From NCBI RefSeq assembly GCF_014836325.1, contig NZ_JACSQZ010000007.1:25615-89614 (forward strand): a stretch of DNA of 64,000 nucleotides. Direction: 5' to 3'. The notes beneath the pieces were generated by a model, which saw nothing but the letters and a program-made list of their open reading frames with translations, ran no database searches and was not told the DNA's origin. Each line of letters begins with the position of its first letter. Positions within the stretch are counted from its first letter, which is position 1. The stretch comes from Clostridium gallinarum (lineage in GTDB: Bacteria; Bacillota; Clostridia; Clostridiales; Clostridiaceae). This document shows positions 46,869-54,698 of the stretch, one piece after another. The position numbers and the translations under genes are program-made.

Positions 46869-47342
46869 AATAATTCCTCCTTTAGAAAATATCTACTAGT
46901 AATTTTCTACTTTGTTTCTTCTCATAATTAAATAATTTTCAAATTCATTAACACTATTTCTCATTATATAATAATTTTACATCATACCCCACTATTTTAA
47001 CAATACCTTTAATAAGTCAAATGTAATTTTTTTGTTGCTTAAAAGTAGTTTATGTGTTTTTTTAATACTTTTGTTGTTTTATATGTATTATATTTTAACA
47101 ATTAAATTATTATGTAATATAATATAAAAATAAGTACTTTTATAAAAATCCCCATAATTTTTTATCTAACTTTAATACAATTCAATTATATTTTATCATC
47201 TTGTATAAAATAACTCAACTATTTCATAAAGATTATAATATATTTTTAATATTATACATAGAAATAATTCAAAAAAAACTAAAAACATTATTAAATCATA
47301 TATTCAACATAAATATTAAAATTCCTTTAATATTTATATATT
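46869..47342 (-). promoter_or_regulatory. Long AT-rich upstream region of ftsZ
   Basis: No credible gene is seen in this stretch of about 470 bp on either strand. One candidate minus-strand promoter is TTGACT (47015-47020), 15 nt, and an extended -10 TG-T-TAAAAT (46994-47002). A TATAAT also occurs near 46967-46972. The length suggests several regulated ftsZ promoters, but none is certain. Confidence 0.35.
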
Positions 47343-47344
47343 TT

Positions 47345-47372
47345 GAAGAAAAAAACAGAGTTTCCTCTGTTT
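47345..47372 (-). terminator. Terminator after pilT
   Basis: AAACAGAG (47353-47360) pairs with CTCTGTTT (47365-47372) around a GAAA tetraloop and is followed on the minus strand by a T-run. Confidence 0.9.
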
Positions 47373-48430
47373 TATAGCATCATTATTCTTTTTATTGTTT
47401 CTTTATCTACCGAATATGTTAATGCTGTTTCTTCTGTTATAATACCCTTTTTATATAGTTCTGCTAAAGCCATATCCATTGTTTTCATACCATACTTTCC
47501 ACCAGTTTGTATAGCCGATTCAATTTGATGTGTCTTTCCTTCTCTAATTAAATTTTGAATTCCAGGAGTAGTAGTCATTATTTCTAAAGCAGCTACTCTT
47601 CCATCCCCGCTTGATATTGGAACTAATTGTTGTGAAATTACTCCTTGTAATACAGCGGATAATTGAACTCTTATTTGCTGTTGCTGATGTGGTGGAAAAA
47701 CATCAATAATTCTATCTATAGTTTTCGCAGCACCTATTGTATGTAGTGTGGAGAATACTAAGTGACCAGTTTCGGCTGCAGTTATTGCAATTGAAATTGT
47801 TTCTAGGTCTCTCATCTCCCCTACAAGTATAACATCTGGATCTTCTCTTAATATTGCTTTTAAAGCACTCTTATAACTTTTACTATCTTTACCTATTTCT
47901 CTTTGATTAATTATACATTTATTATGCTTATGCAAGTATTCTATTGGATCTTCTAATGTTATAATGTGAGCTTCTCTATTATTATTTATTTCATTTATCA
48001 TAGCAGCTAACGTTGTACTTTTACCACTTCCAGTAGGTCCTGTAACTAAAACTAATCCTCTTTGTTTTTGGACTATATTTTTTATAACCTTAGGATGTTT
48101 TAATTCATCTAACGTAGGAATTTTTAAAGGTATTACTCTAATAGCTATGGCATCGCTATTTCTTTGTTTAAATATATTAACTCTAAACCTCCCAGTGCCT
48201 GAAATTGAATAAGAGGTATCTATCTCTCCAACCTTATCATACTCTTCGAATTTTTCTTCTAATATTTCTTCAGCAAATTCTTTTAGAGCATTAGGTGTTA
48301 ATTTTTCTTCTCCAAGCTTTATCAATTTACCATTAACTCTAATAGTTGGTGGTAATCCAACTGTTAAATGTAAATCAGATGCTCCTCTATTTATTGTTTC
48401 TCTTAAAAGTTCATTTAAAACATAAATCAA
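47372..48430 (-). CDS. pilT: Type IV pilus retraction ATPase PilT
   Basis: PilT powers depolymerisation of type IV pili, giving twitching or gliding motility. The 352-residue protein shows the N-terminal LLRETINRGASDLHLTVGLPPTIRVNG, Walker A TGPTGSGKSTTLAAMI near 128, the Asp box EDPIE, Walker B LREDPDVILVGEMRDLET near 195, the His box TGHLVFSTLHTIGA near 225 and the AIRVIPLK segment. No other pilus gene is in the window. It sits between sigK and ftsZ with its own terminator. Confidence 0.95.
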   Translation of the reverse strand: MIYVLNELLRETINRGASDLHLTVGLPPTIRVNGKLIKLGEEKLTPNALKEFAEEILEEKFEEYDKVGEIDTSYSISGTGRFRVNIFKQRNSDAIAIRVIPLKIPTLDELKHPKVIKNIVQKQRGLVLVTGPTGSGKSTTLAAMINEINNNREAHIITLEDPIEYLHKHNKCIINQREIGKDSKSYKSALKAILREDPDVILVGEMRDLETISIAITAAETGHLVFSTLHTIGAAKTIDRIIDVFPPHQQQQIRVQLSAVLQGVISQQLVPISSGDGRVAALEIMTTTPGIQNLIREGKTHQIESAIQTGGKYGMKTMDMALAELYKKGIITEETALTYSVDKETIKRIMML

Positions 48431-48530
48431 ATTTTATCCCTCCGTTAATCTACTCTACATATACTTATTCTATAAAATTTGTTAGTTTCCTTCTTAAAAA
48501 TGTATAGTTTTTTTAATAAATGTATATTTT

Positions 48531-49226
48531 TCATTTACTTGATAACTCTTTCTTCAATTTTTTCAAGGCTTTTTTTTCTATTCTAGAAACATATGACCTT
48601 GATATTCCAAGTAATGCTGCAATTTCTCTTTGAGTTCTACATCTACCATCTATAAGTCCATACCGCATTTTTAAAATTGCCCCTTCTCTCTCTGTAAGAG
48701 AAATTCCTATTTTATTATATAATTGCTTGATTTGAAGATTACTTTCTACTTTTTCCAACACAGAATCTTTTTCACTGCTAAGAACATCAATTAAACAAAT
48801 TTCATTTCCTTCTTTATCTACTCCAATAGGATCTTGTAAAAACACTTCATTTTTTTGCTTCTTGTTATTCCTAAATAGCATTAATATTTCATTTTCAATG
48901 CATCTTGATGCATAAGTAGCTAACCTAGTCCCTTTTGAAGCATCAAAAGAATCTATGGCTTTTATTAATCCAACGGTTCCTATAGAAATTAGCTCATCTA
49001 TATCTTTATTAGGGAAATTATATTTTTTTACTATATGAGCTACTAATCTTAAGTTTCTCTCTATTAATATGCTTTTTGCTTCCTTATCTCCACTTTTAAG
49101 TAGTTTTAAATAACGCTCTTCTTCTTCTTCATCTAGAGGTTTTGGAAAGGTATTGTTGCCTGTAATATATCCTGTTAAAAATACTGAATTACATAGCAGT
49201 TCTATAATATTAGATAAAAAAAACAC
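48531..49226 (-). CDS. sigK: RNA polymerase sporulation sigma factor SigK (uninterrupted)
   Basis: SigK is the mother-cell sigma factor. The 231 residues start at GTG behind AGGAGG and read MFFLSNIIELLCNSVFLTGY, a hydrophobic pro-sequence of about 20 residues as in pro-SigK. Region 2 (ERNLRLVAHIVKKYNFPNKDIDELISIGTVGLIKAIDSFD) and region 4 (CRTQREIAALLGISRSYVSRIEKKAL) follow. The frame is continuous, so no skin-type element splits it. No protease gene (spoIVFB) is nearby. Confidence 0.96.
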   Translation of the reverse strand: MFFLSNIIELLCNSVFLTGYITGNNTFPKPLDEEEEERYLKLLKSGDKEAKSILIERNLRLVAHIVKKYNFPNKDIDELISIGTVGLIKAIDSFDASKGTRLATYASRCIENEILMLFRNNKKQKNEVFLQDPIGVDKEGNEICLIDVLSSEKDSVLEKVESNLQIKQLYNKIGISLTEREGAILKMRYGLIDGRCRTQREIAALLGISRSYVSRIEKKALKKLKKELSSK

Positions 49227-49254
49227 AGAACTTCCTCCTAGTAGTGCTTATTAT

Positions 49255-49282
49255 ATAATATGATAAATTTTAAAAATATTGC
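49255..49282 (-). promoter_or_regulatory. Candidate sporulation promoter of sigK
   Basis: Minus-strand GCAATAT (49276-49282), 13 nt and CATATTATA (starting at 49262). The -10 fits SigK (CATAnnnTA) and 6 of 8 positions of SigE (CATACAnT). It lies about 30 bp before the GTG. Confidence 0.4.
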
Positions 49283-49303
49283 TTTACTTTTAAAATTTAT
49301 ATA

Positions 49304-49359
49304 ATAAAAAAGTAGGTATATATCATTAAACCTTTGTATACACGTGATATTCCCTACTT
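49304..49359 (-). terminator. Terminator after the penicillin-binding protein gene
   Basis: AAGTAGG (49310-49316) pairs with CCTACTT (49353-49359), extended inside by ATATATCA/TGATATT pairing, and is followed on the minus strand by TTTTTTATT. Confidence 0.8.
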
Positions 49360-49384
49360 ATTCACTATAGAATTTATTTTATTA

Positions 49385-50995
49385 TTACTTTGTAAGTTCT
49401 GTTACAATATCGCTAAATATAGGTGCTCCAGTATTTCCTCCTCCTAATTCTCTTCCATCAGGATGTTTATCACCAATATTAGGTGCTATAACTACTATAG
49501 TATATTTTTCTCCATTAAAATCAAAATAGCCTGCAAACCATCCATGATTAGTTCCTCCACTACCTGTAGATGTTCCAGTTTTTCCTCCAATGTTTACACC
49601 TTCAACTTTTGCTTCAAATCCAGACCCTTCCCATATTACTTTAGCCATTGTTTCTTGTGTTAGTTTAGACGCAGTTTCACTAAGCACTCTTTTTTCTTCT
49701 TCTTTAAAATCATTTACTATATTATCCTCATCATCAACTATAGATTCAATAATTGAAGGCTTTATATATACTCCATTATTAGCTACTGTATTATATAATC
49801 CAGCCATTTGAATTGGGGTAACCATTACAGTTTGACCTATTGATATATTATTCATACTATTTTCTATAGTTGGTTTTACTCCTGCTGCTTCATTTCTATT
49901 TTCACCTTTAATATTTAAAACAGGCTTAAATAATCCCATACTATTTAAGTAATCCATCATATCACTATAACCTATTTTTGCTCCTATTTTAGCAAATACA
50001 TCATTACATGACACCTTTAATGCATCTTCTACAGATAACAAACCATGAGCATAGCTTTCTCCATTTTTACTACATATTTCCCCTGAACATAAAAATTTAT
50101 CAGTAGGACTTATTAATCCTTCATCTAAAGCTATAGCTTCTGTAATAACTTTAAAGATAGATCCTGGTTCATATCCAAGCTGACCAATTCCTAAATTAAC
50201 ATTTGCTTGTGATTCATCTTTTTGAACCATTGCTCTTATTTTACCAGTACTAGCTTCAGATACAACTACACCTATATTTTTCAAAAATGAATAGTCTTTT
50301 TTATTTAATATTTCTCTTATCTTATTTTCCCACTCTGAATTTATAGTTAATTTAATATTATTATTATTTGATGCATTTACTTCTCCATCTCCATATATTG
50401 ATTTTTCATCCAAGTAAAATTTTGCTGCTGGATAGTCATTTTCCTTTATATAAGAATATATTTTATCTTCTATTGAATCTTCCACTAAATTTTCTTCTAT
50501 ATTAGAAAATAAATTATTCGTACTCCAAGCTTCTTTATTATCTATTTCGTCATATATATAAGTATAAATCCCCTTTATATTCTCTAACTTATTTACTTTA
50601 TCATAAGTTTCTTCACTTACTGTATAATAAATTTTCCCTTCCTTTTTCATAACTTCAGAATAATTAAAATCTGGACTTTCAGATTTCATTATAAAATTTA
50701 ATGCCATTAAATCTTCTAATGTTTCTTCATAATTATTAAGCATAAAGGGTTTGGTATCTAAAACTACCACATATTTTTTATTATAACTTATTAAATCTTT
50801 TCCATTTGTATCAAAAACTCTATAATTCATATGAGATAAATTTTCTGCTTGATAATTTTCTATTTCACCTTCTACAATTAAAGCCGGATAAACTTGAAGA
50901 AAATATAATCTTACACTTAAAATAATAACAATTGCTCCATAAAAGATGCTCATAACTTTAATTCTATTAATATCTATTCTACTTTTTTTATACAC
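49385..50995 (-). CDS. Penicillin-binding protein, class B transpeptidase (PBP2/SpoVD-like)
   Basis: A peptidoglycan DD-transpeptidase. From the GTG at 50995 (SD GGGAGGTG) it has 536 residues: a short cytoplasmic start, one membrane segment (about 12-32), a dimerisation domain and a transpeptidase domain. The latter has the active serine in EPGSIFKVITEA (SxxK) near 295, the SxN motif in KVSCNDVFAKIG near 350 and KTGT in NIGGKTGTSTG near 475. It is too short to carry PASTA domains, unlike many SpoVD proteins. The position before sigK hints at a sporulation or division role, which is inference. Confidence 0.88.
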   Translation of the reverse strand: MYKKSRIDINRIKVMSIFYGAIVIILSVRLYFLQVYPALIVEGEIENYQAENLSHMNYRVFDTNGKDLISYNKKYVVVLDTKPFMLNNYEETLEDLMALNFIMKSESPDFNYSEVMKKEGKIYYTVSEETYDKVNKLENIKGIYTYIYDEIDNKEAWSTNNLFSNIEENLVEDSIEDKIYSYIKENDYPAAKFYLDEKSIYGDGEVNASNNNNIKLTINSEWENKIREILNKKDYSFLKNIGVVVSEASTGKIRAMVQKDESQANVNLGIGQLGYEPGSIFKVITEAIALDEGLISPTDKFLCSGEICSKNGESYAHGLLSVEDALKVSCNDVFAKIGAKIGYSDMMDYLNSMGLFKPVLNIKGENRNEAAGVKPTIENSMNNISIGQTVMVTPIQMAGLYNTVANNGVYIKPSIIESIVDDEDNIVNDFKEEEKRVLSETASKLTQETMAKVIWEGSGFEAKVEGVNIGGKTGTSTGSGGTNHGWFAGYFDFNGEKYTIVVIAPNIGDKHPDGRELGGGNTGAPIFSDIVTELTK

Positions 50996-51039
50996 AAAAA
51001 AACACCTCCCTAGGCTAAATTCTAGCCTAGGAAGATGTT
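50994..51039 (-). terminator. Terminator after udk that contains the PBP gene's Shine-Dalgarno
   Basis: A 17-bp stem with two G-U pairs (51001-51017 with 51023-51039) is followed on the minus strand by seven T. The 3' arm includes GGGAGGTG, the ribosome-binding site of the penicillin-binding protein, and the T-run ends exactly at its GTG. Confidence 0.85.
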
Positions 51040-51051
51040 TTTTATTCAAAT

Positions 51052-51669
51052 TTAATTTAAAATATCCCTAATTTTTGTTACAAGAATGTCTATTGCAACT
51101 TTATTTTGTCCACCCTCTGGAACTATAATATCTGCATATCTTTTTGTAGGTTCTGTAAATTGTAAATGCATAGGTCTTACTACATCTAAATATTGGTTTA
51201 CAACTGACTCTACAGTTCTACCTCTTTCATTTATATCTCTAATTAACCTTCTTAATATTCTAATATCAGCATCTGTATCTACATAAACCTTAATATCTAA
51301 TAAATTTCTAATTCTTTCATCTTCAAGAACTAATATACCTTCTACTATTATTATATCTCTAGGTTCTACTCTTACAGTTTCCTTAGCTCTATTATGACAT
51401 GAAAAATCATAAATTGGCTTTTCAATTGCTATTCCGTTGATTAAATCCTCTAAATGTTTAATTAACAAATCATTATCAAAAGCCTTTGGATGATCATAAT
51501 TAGTTTTCACTCTTTCTTCCATAGACAAATGACTTTGATCCTTGTAATACATATCTTGTTGTATCATAGCAATACATTCATTTGAAAAGCTTGAATATAT
51601 AGTATCTGCAATACTACTCTTACCTGATCCAGTTCCACCAGTAATTCCAATTAGTATTGGCTTTTTCAT
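51052..51669 (-). CDS. udk: Uridine kinase
   Basis: Udk phosphorylates uridine and cytidine for pyrimidine salvage. The 205 residues have the P-loop [17 protein letters not shown] near residue 8, [13 protein letters not shown] near 40, NYDHPKAFD near 58 and [15 protein letters not shown] near 140. It follows the U32 gene by 21 bp; the yrrM-yrrN-yrrO-udk order of Bacillus is retained in reduced form. Confidence 0.97.
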   Translation of the reverse strand: MKKPILIGITGGTGSGKSSIADTIYSSFSNECIAMIQQDMYYKDQSHLSMEERVKTNYDHPKAFDNDLLIKHLEDLINGIAIEKPIYDFSCHNRAKETVRVEPRDIIIVEGILVLEDERIRNLLDIKVYVDTDADIRILRRLIRDINERGRTVESVVNQYLDVVRPMHLQFTEPTKRYADIIVPEGGQNKVAIDILVTKIRDILN

Positions 51670-51690
51670 TATAGTTCCTCCTTCTTATGT

Positions 51691-52926
51691 TTAAAGCTCT
51701 AAAACTTTCTTACCTTTTATTAACATATCTTTTTCTTTTAATGGAGTATCAACTTTAACTTTAAAAATCATATGAGCTCTATTAGCTACATCTGTTTTTT
51801 GCTTCTTCTCCACATCAAACATTTCATTAAGCTTAACATTAAAGTATGGTGTATGTGCTCTTAAAACTTCTACTTCATCCCCTTCAAAAACTCTATTTTT
51901 TTGAAGAATAGTAGCTTCCTTAGTTTCTTCATCATAGCTTTGAACTATACCAACAATATCATAATCTCTTACATATGATGATACATCATATGTTTGTTCT
52001 CCCATTTTTCCAAAGAAGAATCCTGTATGATATTGTCTATGGCTTATTTTTAATACTGCATCTAACCATTCTTGTTTAAATTCATAACCTTCTGGATTAT
52101 CACAGTAAGCATCAACAGCTTCTCTATAAGCTTTTACTGTTGAAGCAACATAAAATTCATTTTTCATTCTACCTTCTATCTTTAAAGAGTGAACCCCACT
52201 TTTAACTATTTCAGGTATATGTTCTATCATACATAAATCTTTTGAATTCATTATATATGTTCCATTATCATCTTCTATTACAGGATAATATTCATTTGGT
52301 CTAGTTTCTTCAACTAAATAATACTTATATCTACAAGCATTCGAGCAAATTCCCTTATTAGCATCTCTTCCTAACATGTAATTTGATATTAAACATCTTC
52401 CTGAATAAGCTACGCACATAGAACCATGTACAAAGACTTCAAGTTCACATCCTTCAGGTGTATTTTCATTTATTTCTGTTATTTCCTTTAATGTAAGCTC
52501 TCTTGCTAAAACTATTCTCTTTACACCTTGTTCATACCAAAACTTAGTAGCTCTCCAGTTTGTTATATTAGCTTGAGTACTTAAATGTATTTCTAAATTA
52601 GGAGCAGCTTCTTTAGCTGCTGCTACTATTGAAGGATCTGCAACTATAATAGCATCTACACCTAAATCATATAGACCCTTTATATATTCCTCTACGCCTT
52701 TTAAATCATGATTTCTTGGGAAAACATTCATTGTTACATATAATCTTTTTCCTCTATCATGACAGTATTTTATACCTTCAGCCATTTCCTCATTAGTAAA
52801 ATTATCTGAGAAAGCTCTTAAGTTTAATCTTCCTCCACCTATATATACAGCATCTGCTCCAAAATCTATAGCTATTTTTAATCTTTCTAGACTTCCTGCT
52901 GGTGCTAAAACCTCTGGTTTTTTCAT
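51691..52926 (-). CDS. trhP: U32 family protein, likely tRNA 5-hydroxyuridine synthase TrhP
   Basis: This U32 'peptidase' family member of 411 residues has the N-terminal PEVLAPAGSLERLKIAIDFGADAVYIGG barrel start and the signature EVFVHGSMCVAYSGRC with further cysteines in NKGICSNACRYKY (near residues 170-205). In E. coli and Bacillus (YrrN/YrrO) such proteins form 5-hydroxyuridine at the wobble position of tRNA using prephenate. The next gene upstream, trmR, methylates that product. Only one U32 gene is present here, against two in Bacillus. Confidence 0.82.
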   Translation of the reverse strand: MKKPEVLAPAGSLERLKIAIDFGADAVYIGGGRLNLRAFSDNFTNEEMAEGIKYCHDRGKRLYVTMNVFPRNHDLKGVEEYIKGLYDLGVDAIIVADPSIVAAAKEAAPNLEIHLSTQANITNWRATKFWYEQGVKRIVLARELTLKEITEINENTPEGCELEVFVHGSMCVAYSGRCLISNYMLGRDANKGICSNACRYKYYLVEETRPNEYYPVIEDDNGTYIMNSKDLCMIEHIPEIVKSGVHSLKIEGRMKNEFYVASTVKAYREAVDAYCDNPEGYEFKQEWLDAVLKISHRQYHTGFFFGKMGEQTYDVSSYVRDYDIVGIVQSYDEETKEATILQKNRVFEGDEVEVLRAHTPYFNVKLNEMFDVEKKQKTDVANRAHMIFKVKVDTPLKEKDMLIKGKKVLEL

Positions 52927-52930
52927 ATCT

Positions 52931-53575
52931 TTACCTCCTTTTAGTCACTGCAATTCCATCCCCCATTGGTATTACAGATGTAATTAAATTTTCATCCTTA
53001 GATACTAAATCTAAATATTTTCTCATTCTTTTTACAATAGTTATTTTTCTCCTCTTAACTAAGTCATCCGATGCAACCATACCTCTAAATAAAACATTAT
53101 CAGCTACTATAATTCCATCTTCATTTAATAATCTTAGACAATGAGGTAAAAAATGATTGTAATGTCCTTTTCCAGCATCCATAAAAATTAAATCATAAGG
53201 TTTATCTAATTTTTCTAGAACTTCAAGGCAATCTCCTTCTTTTATCTCTATTTTATCTTCTAAGTTGTATTTTCCAAAGTTTTCCTTAGCATATTTTATC
53301 ATATTTTCATCACGTTCTATAGTGGTAATATGTGCTTTAAAACCTGAAGCTTCAAACATTAAAATTGCAGAATATCCAATTGCAGTTCCAAGTTCTAGTA
53401 TTCTTAAAGGCTTTTTCATACTCACTATAAACTCTAAAAATTTTGCTGTTTCTTTTTGTGCTATAGGAACTCTATTTTCTTTTGCAAACTCTTCTAGTTC
53501 TTTAAATTTTTCAGATGCTTCTGGTATTAAGCTTCTTATATATTCTTCCATATAATCATAAGTAATTTCACTCAT
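52931..53575 (-). CDS. trmR: tRNA 5-hydroxyuridine methyltransferase TrmR (YrrM)
   Basis: TrmR uses SAM to convert 5-hydroxyuridine-34 to 5-methoxyuridine in tRNA. The 214 residues have the class I O-methyltransferase fold: ILELGTAIGYSAILM near residue 56 (SAM loop), IMDAGKGHYNHFL near 131 and NVLFRGMVA near 160, as in the catechol-O-methyltransferase-like family. It is followed after 4 bp by the U32 gene that makes its substrate, and by udk, as in Bacillus. Confidence 0.85.
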   Translation of the reverse strand: MSEITYDYMEEYIRSLIPEASEKFKELEEFAKENRVPIAQKETAKFLEFIVSMKKPLRILELGTAIGYSAILMFEASGFKAHITTIERDENMIKYAKENFGKYNLEDKIEIKEGDCLEVLEKLDKPYDLIFMDAGKGHYNHFLPHCLRLLNEDGIIVADNVLFRGMVASDDLVKRRKITIVKRMRKYLDLVSKDENLITSVIPMGDGIAVTKRR

Positions 53576-53603
53576 TCATATCCTCCAAATAGTAAGTTTT
53601 TTA

Positions 53604-54611
53604 TCAATATCCAAGTTCCTCTAATTTATTCATGAAATCCACATCACTATTAGTAAAATAATGAGTTTTCTCATCTTGAAGTACATAGAATAAATAATCT
53701 GTTTCTGCTGGTTTTATGGCAGCCTTGATAGATTCTAGTCCTGGATTAGATATAGGACCTATAGGTAAACCATAGTTTTTATATGTATTATATGGAGAAT
53801 CTATTTCTAAATGCTTATTAAGCACAGTATTTACATGTTCTCCTAATGCATATATTACGGTAGCATCTATTTGAAGCATCATTCCATTATTTAATCTATT
53901 AACTATAACTGATGAAATTAAAGGTCTTTCTTCATTAACTCTTCCTTCTTTTTCAATCATTGATGCAATAGTAATAACAGTTTCTATATCATCTTCTTTT
54001 ATATTAGTATTAGTTTCAGTCATAGCTATTTTTAAAACTTCTTCAAATCTTAAAACCATTTTTTCTATTATTTCTTTTGGAGTTTCTCCAACTTTTATTA
54101 AATATGTATCTGGGAATAAATATCCTTCTAAATTATATTTTTTTTCATGATTTACCTTCACATATTTCGGTAAATTATATTCATTAATAGCTAATATAAA
54201 ATCTTCCTTACTACAAACCCCTTCTGTTTCAAGTTTCTCCGCTATGTCATCTATAGTGTATCCTTCAGGAACAGTAAAATTAATTATATTTAATGAAGAT
54301 TCACTTGTTAAAGTTTCGATCAGCTCTTTAAGGCTCATATCTTTTTCTAAAATATATTCACCTTGCTTAACTTCTATATTTTTACCTAAAACCTTAACAT
54401 ATAATTTTATAAAAGGAATTCCTTTTATTTTATCTTCCTTAGATAAGCTATTAATTATACTATAAAAGCTATCACCTTTATTTACATTTATAACTATATC
54501 AGAATTAATACTTAATGGTTTATTAATTGTTTTAGTAAAGGCAACTATTAAGCTTAGAAATAATATTACAATGATTATTATGGGAATTATCTTTACACTT
54601 CCTCTTCTCAT
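53604..54611 (-). CDS. mltG: Endolytic murein transglycosylase MltG
   Basis: MltG cuts nascent glycan strands and is thought to set their length. The 335 residues have an N-terminal membrane anchor (about 7-28), a LysM-like domain (NVNKGDSFYSIINSL) and the YceG catalytic domain. The latter has the catalytic Glu in ASMIEKEGRVNEERPLISSVIVNRL near 215, and IDATVIYALG and SPYNTYKNYGLPIGPISNPG. In Bacillus yrrL also sits just upstream of yrrM. AGGGGG precedes the ATG. Confidence 0.94.
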   Translation of the reverse strand: MRRGSVKIIPIIIIVILFLSLIVAFTKTINKPLSINSDIVINVNKGDSFYSIINSLSKEDKIKGIPFIKLYVKVLGKNIEVKQGEYILEKDMSLKELIETLTSESSLNIINFTVPEGYTIDDIAEKLETEGVCSKEDFILAINEYNLPKYVKVNHEKKYNLEGYLFPDTYLIKVGETPKEIIEKMVLRFEEVLKIAMTETNTNIKEDDIETVITIASMIEKEGRVNEERPLISSVIVNRLNNGMMLQIDATVIYALGEHVNTVLNKHLEIDSPYNTYKNYGLPIGPISNPGLESIKAAIKPAETDYLFYVLQDEKTHYFTNSDVDFMNKLEELGY

Positions 54612-54631
54612 AAAAACCCCCTACATACAAA

Positions 54632-54657
54632 GTAAATAGCCATTATAGGCTATTTAC
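54632..54657 (-). terminator. Hairpin between typA and mltG
   Basis: GTAAATAGCC pairs with GGCTATTTAC around a 6-nt loop. Only TTTGT follows on the minus strand, and I found no promoter before mltG, so read-through from typA is likely. Confidence 0.55.
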
Positions 54658-54698
54658 CTTATTATAATACTTTTCTTTTTACTTATAAAGATATTTTT

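Noticed and set aside
46869..47342. Search for a small gene or ftsA fragment between pilT and ftsZ
   Set aside because: Frames on both strands are broken by many stops and none has a good start site; only promoter-like sequences were seen.
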